Made by a program: the position numbers and the translations under genes
In this document: positions 47,836-58,330 of the stretch, in pieces
How positions within the stretch are numbered: position 1 is the stretch's first letter
Layout: the number at the start of each line of letters is the position of its first letter
Assembly: GCF_030272615.1 (NCBI RefSeq)
Contig: NC_081415.1
Span: forward strand, 420,228,257 to 420,292,256
Direction: 5' to 3'
DNA from: Cryptomeria japonica
Lineage: Eukaryota; Streptophyta; Pinopsida; Cupressales; Cupressaceae
Length of the DNA: 64,000 nt
The notes under the pieces: model-generated
What the model saw: the letters and a program-made list of their open reading frames with translations, nothing else
Told to the model about the DNA's origin: nothing
Database searches by the model: none

Positions 47836-50800
47836 ATGTCATCTAATATTGAAAATATTAGAGACATAGAGATAGGGCACCTAGATATCGAAGACTTCCT
47901 AAAGAGAGTCAAAGAGTCGCTACAGTACTACAAAATGGAGGCAACCATCAACAATGGAATTCATTTGGTTGTATCTTTCCCAATGTCAACACAGAATCTC
48001 AATTTTGTCTTAGCATTAGCTAACATATATGATCCGGTAAGCAGGTATATCAAGGACACAAAGGGAAAGAAAACTCTCATCAAATTGGATGAGGATTTAT
48101 TTGACACTATCTTCAAGTGTCCTAATATTGATCAATATACTAATATTGATATGCAATTTGCACAAGCATATTATGACAACAACTTAGATAAGTGCAGGAG
48201 AAACATCAATGATAATTGGCTAAAGACTCCAAGGCCCACTATTGAAAGATGGCCTGACACTATCCATCAAAGTGATTTCATTGAAGAAGTAAATGATTTG
48301 ATTACTCTTCTCAGTAGAGTAAAGGGACATCCTTTTTTAGATACTTATCATAAGTGGATGTATCTATAAATTCATATTATCCAACAAAACAAGAAGAAGA
48401 TCTATTGGGGTAAACAAATAAGTGATGCTTTTTGTGAGCACTTAACCAAAGTTCCTACCACTTTGAAGTTCTATATGACTTCATATCTGGTATATGCAAT
48501 AACCTCGATGAGGCATTTTCCAGGGTTTTCTACCACAGGAGACATGATTCAAATTCTTGTATATCAATATTACTCACAATTGACTCTCAAGAAAAGTTTA
48601 CATCATTTCAAGAGAGTGAATGATACTTTATTTTATCATTATATGTGCATGTTGGATAAAGATCTTCAAGAGAAGAGAGTGACAAATGAAGCTTGGAATG
48701 TGGTGAACCAATATGGGTGCATATTCTTACAATTACCCAATTTTACATATCTTAGAACTAGATTCTTTGATGGTGAACCTTTCATGCTCCCAAGGTACTC
48801 ATCAGACAAACTTGTACTCATGGAACTATCGTGTTAGATGGTAGCAGTGCATGAATGCCAATCTGGTTTGCATAAAACTAGTTTCAAGTTCTCTCTCACT
48901 ATTGGGAGATATTCAATCAATTCCATCTACAAAGCTAGAGCCATGGATGAAGAGAAGAGAAGAGTGATAATTAGGCTCTTCAAGACTTGGAAACATTTTG
49001 ACTACAGAGGTATGAAGAATAAAATTAAGAAAGGTTACACTCATGCTCACTGGGTAGAGGATATCTTGATTGATGGCAGAATAGAAGAGGATATTAGAAG
49101 GCTCAACTACTATCACCTTACCATGGATCAAATTGAGAACCTAAATATTGTTGATATTATTGAGGATCTTGAAGATGATGGAGATGTTCTAGATTGTATG
49201 TATGAATAGAATAAGGTTGCAGATTCACCCTTTCATCTTATTCAATGGTCCCAGAAAGAAAATATTTTAATTAGGGCCAAATTTCATAATATCATTTCCA
49301 ATACCGATGCTTGGCTTACACACAAGGGGATTCTAGTTAAATTCTTTCCAAACTAGATTAGATGATGACACTATAGGGCCGGTTGGGAAAACTGAATTGA
49401 GAACTAAGAATATACAAGATCTAGCAACCCCAAAGGCTCCTAAATTCAAATTCATAGTTGAAAAAGGTAAGGATAAGAGTCAAGGAGAATCCTCAGCCAA
49501 GGATGCTCAAACACTGGATGAGGTTGAAGAAGAATTGCTTGATGAACGGATTCAATAAGAAGAAGAAGAAGAGTTAGAAAAGGGATAAGGAGAGGAGTAT
49601 GATGAGGAGGGGTTACCAAAAATTCCCACTACTTCCTAGTCCAAAGGGATGCAAGAAATCATTCCTCCTACATCTCATGGTACTCCAGGTACAATTCCCC
49701 CTTTAGTTTTAATTTCTAATCCTTCTGATTTTAGTTCTACCATTTCATATGCATCTGAAACTCCTAGTGTAGTGACTCACACCATCCCTTCCATAACAAC
49801 CAGTGAGTCATCTCTAGATATCCCTAAAGATAACATTGAGAATGTTTTCCTTCCTAATCTGTCTGAAGTGACTTCCTCCATGTTAGAAGATTTTGATAAG
49901 TTCATGTTAGAAATTGATCTTCCTCCCAAGGTTTCAGTTGTTGAGAATTCACTTGTAGTTGTAACTTCAACTCCTCCTATTGTGACCACGAACATATAGA
50001 ATCAAGAGTTTGCATCTCAGGTATTGACCACAGGAGTAGAAGATGATACACCTTTGCGACCCTAGCTAGTTTTCAATAGCCCTAAAAGGAAGAAGCAAGC
50101 CATTTTCCTAGATGGCTTCAACTTTAGCAAGTGGGTTTTTTTTAAACCCAAGGGTACAAAGAAAGCCAAAACCTTATCTAGGGTAAAGGTGGATAAGTCA
50201 AAGAAAAAGTATGTAGAAATGGCAATTCTTGCTCCTGATACAGATATTGACAAGATTCAACCCATAGTTTATGTTATTAGTTTAGGATTGATTTGGGTAA
50301 GCAAACTCATGAAGGAACAATATAAGATGCTCAACCATCTTTTTGATAATCTCGTGGTGATTTATAATGAGGAAAGGATCAACATGGATAGACTAAAGAA
50401 ACAGGTGAAACAACTTACAAATGTCTTGATCAAGATAACAAACTCATCAAAGATAATTGAGCTAGTCACCTCATCAATTGATGTATAAATCATTAAGTAG
50501 GCTGAACAAGTCAATTCACAAGGAAGATCAGTTGGTGAGTGGATGGATAGGATACTTGGTCAAGGAACACATCTCATAAGTTTTGCAGTTGTCCTAATCA
50601 ATAATCTAGAAGGTGTGAATTCTAAGATAGATAAAACATTGAATCTATTCTCAAAAGAATTAGAAACACAAGAGAAGGAATTTGACTCATGGTTGAAGTT
50701 AGAAGATTTTCAATTAGATGTTCTAGTTGATAATGGAGTGCTTCCTTCAAGAGACATGTACATTGAGCAAAGGGAATCACTCGAACATCAAATGAACACC

Positions 50801-51220
50801 TTGGAAATGCTTATTAAGGATATGAGAAAGGCCTAAAGGGAATGTAATAACAAAGGAAAGGAGATCATTGAAAAACTATCAACACTTCCTTGTACATTCC
50901 TTGATGAGAATCAAAAGCCTCTTCATGAAGATGTGATTATCAAAGAATTCAATTTGCTTATTGGAGAAGAGGTGGATAATGAAGTCTTCTCAATATATTC
51001 AATTGATAAGTTAATATACATTCAAGTTAATCTGGATGAGTTGGCTTCCCTTCTGAAAAAGCACAAAAAGTGTTATGTGGGTCTCGAAGATTTGATCACT
51101 CGGGCCAAAGTAATCACAAGCCATACCAAGGGACCTATTGAAAAACAGATGAAGATAACTCTTCAAAAGTTCAAAGAATTCATGAAGAAAGATAATAATG
51201 GAGTGTCTGGTGTCACTTAG
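47836..51220 (+). pseudogene. ORF B: about 1,100-codon ORF of unknown function in element B
   Basis: The start MSSNIENIRDIEIGHLD opens a frame that holds to about 49207 with stops only at 48367 and 48835. A frameshift then moves it to a second frame that runs from about 49640 to 51220 with a few stops. The N-terminal 450 residues are globular (ANIYDPVSRYIKDTKGKKTL, MTSYLVYAITSMRHFPGF, YYHLTMDQIENLNIVD). The middle is acidic and proline/serine-rich (from about 49490). The C-terminal part is helical (DRLKKQVKQLTNVLIKI, LEHQMNTLEMLIKDMRK). ORF C has the same plan and local matches. No polymerase or integrase motif exists. Possible relatives are the ATHILA ORF1 or plant-transposon-protein groups, which I cannot verify. 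Confidence 0.65.
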
Positions 51221-51378
51221 TAGTTTTCATATTTCTAAAGTTGTAGGTGCATTTTTGCAGTTAAATTTTGACACCTCAAGTGTCATTTTGTATCTAGAAT
51301 ATGCATGAGTCCTAAGTCAAGTAGGACTCTTTTTCGACTTAGTCATAGTTTTCCTAGATTAGCTCATTGCACCTCACC

Positions 51379-51386
51379 TATATATA
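51379..51386 (+). promoter_or_regulatory. TATA box of element B
   Basis: TATATATA occurs in cacctatatatatgaggtttc downstream of ORF B. The arrangement of the following segment (a ctcattgtaat start area, then actttg-rich sequence) parallels element A after its TATA box. Confidence 0.5.
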
Positions 51387-51541
51387 TGAGGTTTCTCATT
51401 GTAATATTTATCTTTAATCTTATGCAAAGAAACTTTGTCGAAGTGAAGAGAAAAGTGAAACTTTGAGTTCATATTGTTATTTTGCAAATTTGATCAAATA
51501 ATAAGGAAGCTTTGGCATTCAAACTTTACGTTGAATACATT

Positions 51542-52033
51542 TGTTAGAATTCGTAAAATGCGAATCTCATAGGCCTAGTTATCTTATGTAAGAATACTTG
51601 TCACACCTAAAGAGAGAATTGAGTAGCAAAATAATTGAAGATAATAGCAATGAAATTGATTGAATTTCTTGTATTGCTTATTGCTTAATTACATGAAGGA
51701 TATGACATCCTTATAAACAAATCTAACTCTAAAGATATAAACCCTAAATGGTGGAATCTACAAGATAGACTGAGAGTTAATATAGAATGCATGAATTAGT
51801 CATGTATGTACAAAAAGCATACTAGACTAATTAATGCATGAAACTCTTGAAATTCTAAACATAGTTTGCTTTTCCTAGTTTGCATTATGCATGGAGATAA
51901 ATATTAATTAATTATTCATAATTAATTAATTAACTAACTAATAAATGCCAATAATTAATTACTAAGGCATCGATTATTTAGTGAATTAATATAATTAAGT
52001 GAATAATTAATATATGAATTATTTATTCCAACA
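51542..52033 (-). mobile_element. Solo LTR nested in element B, 492 bp, perfect TSD
   Basis: Plus-strand ends are TGTTAGAATT and TTCCAACA, flanked by ACATT on both sides (51537-51541 and 52034-52038). On the minus strand the order is AT-rich U3, a TTTATAAGG TATA-like box near 51720, then a leader ending GAATTCTAACA, so it is in minus orientation. It accounts for most of the extra length of element B downstream of its TATA box compared with element A. Confidence 0.88.
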
Positions 52034-52766
52034 ACATTATGGTTTATAGTGAGAGTGTTCTTACGTCATTCTTGTTATAAAGTTTTTTTAGATTAAGTAA
52101 AAGCATTGTGGAAAGATATTATTAAAGATTAGAACACGTTTTGTTTTGTAAACTTTGTGTTACATTTCAATATTTGTGAAATAGAATCAGTACAAGAAGT
52201 AGTGATTTGAAGACTTTGAGCTTCATTTTGTTATTTTTGAGAAATATCAAAATTGTAATTAGATATCATTACAAAGACTTTGTTCTTTGCTTTGTTATAT
52301 TGGTAAAATATCATGGGTTACAAAAGTTATTTGTAGAAGGTAGATGAGATTATAGTGATTGTAAGACTTTGTGCTTGAACACCATTTTCTTGTCTTGGTA
52401 AAGCAATGGAGGACTTTGCGCCTTTATGGAAACTTTGCTTCTCTTTATTTTTATTGTTCATTAGCATGATTTAAGTTATTTTATAGGAACTTCAAAGTTG
52501 TATTAATCATTATTACTCCAGATTGTAACTTCTTCTCTAAAAAAAGAGAAAAGAATAACATCTATTCTTAAAAAGAGAATAGGATGATGTTTAGCCCAAG
52601 TTTAGATTAGGAATCATAGTTTGTATTTTGTTCTAAATTAAAGAGAGTAGTAAACAAAAGGGGGAGCCTTCCCTTATAATTAGGAGAGATTTAATCTCGC
52701 ATACTGTGGTTGAAACCATAATTTTGTGAACTTCCATAGTTTACAAAATTTTCAACCAACAAAACT

Positions 52767-54949
52767 ATTGTGAGAAAGTATATTAAGTGGGTAGTAAAAA
52801 GTGATACATTGGTGGGTTTTTGTGGTAATAAAGAAGAAAATCAATGCCAATCACATTTTTTGGTGGCAGTTGGTGAGGGAGTTGTAGGTTATGATATCAC
52901 AATAGATTCTTTTAAGAATAATGTTATTGGCCACTATGCACGTGTTATTATTGGAAACCCTTTACATGAAAATATTCCTCATTGTTGTGGTTGCTCATCC
53001 AACATGCAATAGGTTCAATGCAAATTTTGATCATTGACAGGGGAATGAATATTTTTTTTGTGGAAGAGACATGTGGAAAATAATTTGGGACCTATTGTTG
53101 GTCATTCCTCAGATGGAGATATTAGAAGAAGACAACTTATGTTGATGGACTATTGTTCAACAAAAGCTATTCAATATCAAATTCCTTGGGAAGGGTGGAG
53201 ACTAAATGGGTTGTCTAATGGCTACAATGTAACAGGATAGCATGATCGGGGCTACATCCACAATGACAAAAAGATAGTGAATCTTTTATTTAGTGGTTGA
53301 TAATATTTGATTTCAAGAGAAGAGTTGATAAGTTTTAATCATGTTAGGATGGTTTATAACACTTTTAATGTGAGTGATCACAAGCTTAAAAGTGAAGATA
53401 TAGAGAGGATAGATCGATAGAATTGGGGTTTAGCACAATGCATTGCTTCGAGGCATGTTCAGAGCTATTTGAAAGAGATGAGAAATACAACTAGTGGAAG
53501 GGTAGAGAGGACACTAGGCACAAAGACATATCTAATGAATTAGATTATTTCTGACTACATTGACAGTTTTATGTCTTAGAGTTTGACTCTTTGGGAAAGA
53601 GTATGGAATGCTTCACAAGTTCATAATTTATTCGCGTTATGGTTATGTTGGCTATGAAAAGAATATAATAATAATGTCAACAAAAATTTCATTAACATAG
53701 AGACATGTCAAGATGTGAAAATTTCTTGTCATTTTGTAGTTTTGTTGTTGAGATTGTTTCAAGATCAATACTTTCACTTGCCATGTGTCATGCACCTGAT
53801 TGAGTTAGATGTATGTGAGAACTTATTTAACAATTTTGGTAGGATGGTTGGAGCAGAAAGGGCCTATGATTTTACTAACTTGTTTCATACTATTGGAACA
53901 CTTAATAGAGTTGCAGAAGAAGAATCAAATCCCAAGGGCTTCATTTTAATAAATATCATAAGAAGCAAAAAATTATCTGGAAGTGACGGCACCAACAATG
54001 GATACAAAATATTAACATATTATCAGAGTAAGATTCAATATCTACAGATGATAAAATTATTGAAGCCCTCGAGATAGGATTTAAGGATGCACAAGACATT
54101 TTATCATCTCTTGGCATACGACCGAAGAATCCCACACAATCTTCCTGGTGGGTTAAACCATGGATGGAGGACCAAAATTATCCAACATTCCAAGTTGTGA
54201 ATGAAGTGGTTGATGACTCTCCACCAACTCATTCCAACTCTATATTTCAATCCATGTCTTAAGTGGCACACAATCATGGTGAATTGCAAATAATGGAAAG
54301 TGAGTGGAGGCATGAGTTAGATGAAATTTTAAATTTCATTCATGAAAATGCAAAAAACTGTAAAACCAATGGTAGAGCTTGGTGGTAAGGATATGTTCAA
54401 AGATTTTTTGGTTAGTTAGTTGAATGGAAATCTAATGTTATCCAAAGATAGGTTGACTAAAGTGAGTAATGGGGTATACTTTAGGTGAGATGAGAGGGCC
54501 CCACAAAAGGGTGTTTCAATTAGCTTTGGAATTAGATCAGATTGTCCGATGTTGTTTGAGAGCAATTTAATACCTCCTACTAATCCTTCTAAATGAAAAG
54601 GTGTTTCTTGAAGTACATGAAAAGGTTTTTCTCATGGAACCTAGTACATTGGAAAGGTTCAAGAAATATACAGAGGAAGGATGGTAATAGGGTGTTTGAT
54701 TTCCATAATGGCATTGACCTTTTGGATAGGCTAGAAGGCATCAAGCTTCAATTATGTTGGTACAATAGAATAAAGGGGCAATACATGTACAAGTATGATC
54801 TGACAAATCATGCTTTTGTGGAACTAGATCTTGTCATAGAAACAACCAACTTATGTTACAATGCTAGGAATGATACATACAAATTAGAAGAAAGAGATCA
54901 CAATTTTTTTTCAAATTTTGTTAAAAACTTGAACAAGGTGTATTTTTAA
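52767..54949 (+). pseudogene. Transposase-like gene, 3' half
   Basis: The reading continues the gene interrupted by element B: KYIKWVVKSDTLVGFCG, GEGVVGYDITIDSFKNN, then VGHSSDGDIRRRQLMLMDY, PWEGWRLNGLSNGYNVTG-HDRGYIHN, NWGLAQCIASRHV, SCHFVVLLLRLFQDQYFH and LIELDVCENLFNNFG, with a C-terminal extension to 54949 (LTNHAFVELDLVIETTNLC). The SDGDxRRR and SCHF blocks are, to my memory, shared with large uncharacterised repeat-derived protein families in plants and animals. The conserved acidic residues there (SDGD, ELDxCE) could be catalytic. Stops at several points show it is dead. Confidence 0.6.
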
Positions 54950-55371
54950 AATATTTTACTTTCTTCTTCCTTGTGTATTCCCATATGTTAGATTGTTTAA
55001 ATTTATTTATTTTATCAAATATAATATTGGTTTTATACTTTTTTCGCTTCAGGTGTAATAAATATTCTCGATGGTGAATGTTCGAGATAAATCAACCAAT
55101 TTGTTGCTACCTACTTCTTGGTGTAAGTTTCTTTCACTAACCATTCATATTTTGTAGTGAAATGAAATTGGTGAAAAGATAAAATACATTCTAAATGAAA
55201 TTTCAATACGAATTTGGGTCTCACATGGTGATCCAAATGTGTAGGTACATGGGTTGACAAAAAGTCATGTCATTCATGATGTCAATGGGGTTTTCAAATC
55301 AAATTTAAAGGTGCTAGAATGTCATTAATCAAACAACTTGACACTGTGGAAGAACTTGCCTTTCTTAATAC
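54950..55371. other. Non-coding sequence between the transposase remnant and the copia LTR pair
   Basis: AT-rich, with nothing recognised. It may hold the 3' end of the transposon, but no terminal inverted repeat was seen. Confidence 0.4.
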
Positions 55372-55376
55372 TTTTG

Positions 55377-56344
55377 TGTTTAGAATCAAGGATCACTGAG
55401 AGGGAGGGGGTGAAAAAGTGATCTACTAGAAATTAAATTCACAAACTTATTCTTTATCCATCGGTTAGAAATGCATAATAGTAAAGAACATAAACAAGCA
55501 ATAAATAAACCACAAATCCACAACACCAAAATTTTTACGTGGAAACCCAGAAAGGGAAAAACCACGGTGGGGCTGGAACCCACAATATTCATATACTATG
55601 GCCAAGAGTACATAAATATTACATAGATGGGGAGTGCGCTTGCATTCTGGCTCATTGCTCAGTTACAATAACCCGCAAGGCTACAACCTTCGAGGAAGTC
55701 TTAGCGACTTACAATTCAATTACAATGAGGAAATACAATGAAATGAATTCAAAAGTAGCATCTGACAATGCATGAATGAGTTCTGGTTAAGGACAAGATC
55801 TTTAACTATACTCACTCTGCAAATGCTTTTTTCTGTCTCAGTCAGCTACCAGATTATCTGTGAACCAAATGCGCACGTGAAACTGCACTCAATCTCACCA
55901 AAATGGATCACCATCACAATAATATACCAAAAACCAATCGCCAAATCAATCTTATATATCTGCTCTTATAAAAAATAATCTCCTCCAAGTCGGCTTCAAG
56001 AAGTGTAACATGTAGCTTCAAGTCAGGTTCAATCTTTAACAAAACATAGCACCGGATCAAAAGAGTATAATCACACACTTCCAAAGGATCTTCCCATTCA
56101 CTGAGATACCAAAATCAATCACCAAAATCACTGCAATCACCGGAAATAATTTAGGACCAAAACATTACTGAGATAGCCGAAATTACCAGTTAACTGCCTA
56201 CTGGTTAACTCCTACTTCCGGATAAGAGAAATCGCAACCACCCGATTGAATCTGCAAGAAGAGTTTCCATCAATGACAACCCTAAACCAATAAGCAACTA
56301 CTAGAGGTCACCGGATAAGTGTCAATTGCCAACAATCTCCCCTT
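55377..56344 (-). repeat. 3' LTR of the reduced copia element (968 bp)
   Basis: Complete TG...CA unit in minus orientation. It starts next to the purine tract on its 3' (plus-strand right) side and ends at the TTTTG duplication. Confidence 0.85.
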
Positions 56345-56357
56345 TGGAATTGATGGC
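56345..56357 (-). other. Polypurine tract (minus strand)
   Basis: The complement reads CCAAAGGGGAGAT, ending at the TG of the 3' LTR. This fixes the orientation of the element. Confidence 0.75.
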
Positions 56358-56461
56358 AACACTCGTGAAAAATGGCTAAGTGTTGTAACCAGTGAAACCT
56401 GTACACCGGATCAAGAATGAAAGAATTCTAAGGCTCCCCATTAGATCAACAATCCCAAAAT

Positions 56462-57357
56462 AAAACTTAATCTTTATCCACTAGTTAGTAATGCATAATA
56501 GTAAAGAACACAAACAAGCAATAAATAAACCATAGATCCACAACACCAGAATTTTTACGTGGAAACCCAGAAAGGGAAAAGCCACGGTGGGGTTGGAACC
56601 CACAATATTCATATACTATGGCCAGGAGTATATAAATATTACATAGATGGGGAATGCACTTGCATTTAGGCTCACTACTCAATTACAATAACTCGGAAGG
56701 CTACAACCTTCAGGGAAGTCTTACTGACTTACAATTCAATTAAAATGAGGAAATACAATGAAATGAACTCAGAAGTAGCATCTGACAATGCATGAATGAG
56801 TTTCGGTTAAGCATAAGATCTCTGACTGTACTCACTCTACACATACTTGATTTCTGTCTTAGTTAGATACCAGATTAACTATGAACCAAATGCACACGTG
56901 AAATTGCACTCAATCACACCAAAACAGATCACCACCATAGTAAATACACTGAAAACCAATTGCCAAATCAATCTTATATATCCGGTCTTATAAAAAATAA
57001 TCTCCTCCAAGTTGGCTTCAATAAGTGTAACATGTAGCTTCAAGTTGGCTCCAATCTTTAACAAAACATAGCACTACATCAAAAGAGTATAATCACACAC
57101 TTCCAAAGGATCTTCCCATTCACCGAGATACCAAAATCAATCACCAAAATCACTACAATCACCAAAAATAATTTCGGACAAAAACATTACTGAGATAGCC
57201 CTAAATTACCAGTTAACTGCCTACCGGTTAACTCCTGCTTCCAAATAAGAGAAATCACGACCACCAGATCGAATCTCCAAGAAGAGTTGCCATCAATGAC
57301 AACCCTAAACCAATAAGCAACTACTAGAGCTCATTGGATAAGTGTCAATTGCCAACG
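56462..57357 (-). repeat. 5' LTR of the reduced copia element, U5 end deleted
   Basis: It matches 55436-56344 with many small differences. Its outer end has CG in place of CA (plus strand), so one terminal base has mutated. The inner end stops about 75 bp short of the equivalent LTR end. Confidence 0.82.
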
Positions 57358-57614
57358 TTTTGTTGATGTTGCACTAATGTCAATGGTGCATACTCTATAC
57401 AACTTTATAGACTTTATATTTGCATGTATTTAAAATCGGGGCAATTCCCTCTATGAACTTGAATGAGACCTATTAGGTTGTCCCATTACAAGTTGATTGT
57501 TGGTGTTAACTATTGAAGGTAGACATAATTTTTTCTTTCCCTCCATTGCACCATTAATTTGTATCCTATTTCAACTTTTCATAATAATAAAGAAATTGAT
57601 AAATTGCAGAAGCT

Positions 57615-58030
57615 TCCTCATGGATTTGTTGTCTTTACTCAAGAATCACTATAAGACATGTCTACCTTATTGCAATATAATTACAAAATTTAATTCATTC
57701 CTTGAAATAAACCTTCAATTCATACTACACATTCACAATTGATTGTGAAGACAAATTACTGCACCCTAGAAAATATGAGACAATATGAATTTGCTTGTAG
57801 TCATTTCATTCAATTCAATTGTATATACGATTTTGTAAAGCACTAAAGACTCTGCAACTATCTTCTATTATCAAAAAAGATTGAACGTGATATATTCTAC
57901 TCGCCCAAGAAAAATTTCAGAACCCCTTGCAAATGACCTTGAATTCCTTTTTATAATAACAAAGGATCCAAATAAGCTTCAGGCCATATGCATATGTGTC
58001 AAAATTTGATTAGCCTCAATTAGAATATGC
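57615..58030 (-). mobile_element. Inverted copy of the LTR-like segment at 39.95-40.37 kb
   Basis: The minus strand contains TATAAAAAGG (57955-57946) and the same surrounding phrases in the same order as the copy downstream of ORF C. Both copies fade at similar points. An extremely AT-rich stretch (58040-58330) follows upstream on the minus strand and resembles a U3. Confidence 0.65.
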
Positions 58031-58330
58031 TAAATCATTTCACTTAATTAAATAGATATTTTTATATTTATTTAATTATTTTACTAACATTCCTCTATTA
58101 ATTGAATTCACATTTAATTAATTCACTTACCTTATACTCTTTTATTTAATTAAATGAATTTTATAATTTATTTAATTTAATTCACTAGTTGTATTCTAAC
58201 TATTAATTAGCTAAATAAGCCTATTTATTTAATTAATTATATCCCCCTTTTGCTCATTTAAATAAATTTTGGATTTATTTAAATAAATCCAAAATTCACA
58301 TGCACATTTAGATAAATAAACATTTATTTA

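Larger units (their letters stand above)
46351..52761 (+). mobile_element. Element B: 6.4-kb TG...CA unit with hairpin array and long ORF
   Basis: It starts TGTTACCCTTGTTTTTG and ends TTTTCAACCAACA, with AAACT on both sides (46346-46350 and 52762-52766), a perfect 5-bp target duplication. It interrupts a transposase-like frame, which rejoins exactly. Its start resembles that of element A, and its last part matches element A closely (the gcctttatggaaactttgct block, the gggggagccttccct block and the end). There is no internal LTR pair. In order it holds a palindrome array (46563-47634), ORF B (47836-51220), a TATA box (51379-51386), a nested solo LTR (51542-52033) and an R-U5-like tail. It could be a giant solo LTR whose U3 carries an ORF, or an unusual non-autonomous element. 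Confidence 0.8.
55377..57357 (-). mobile_element. Minus-strand copia element reduced to two LTRs
   Basis: Two direct copies about 1.0 kb apart (55377-56344 and 56462-57357) are the LTRs. TTTTG flanks the whole unit at 55372-55376 and 57358-57362, a perfect 5-bp target duplication. Read on the minus strand, the downstream LTR begins TGTTGGCAATTGACAC just after a purine tract (CCAAAGGGGAGAT, complement of 56357-56345). The LTR carries the CCACGGTGG-TTTTTCCC block and a CACCCCCTCCCTCTCAG end. Only 117 bp lies between the LTRs, and the upstream LTR lacks its last 75 bp or so, so one deletion removed the U5 end, the primer site and the coding region. Confidence 0.88.
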
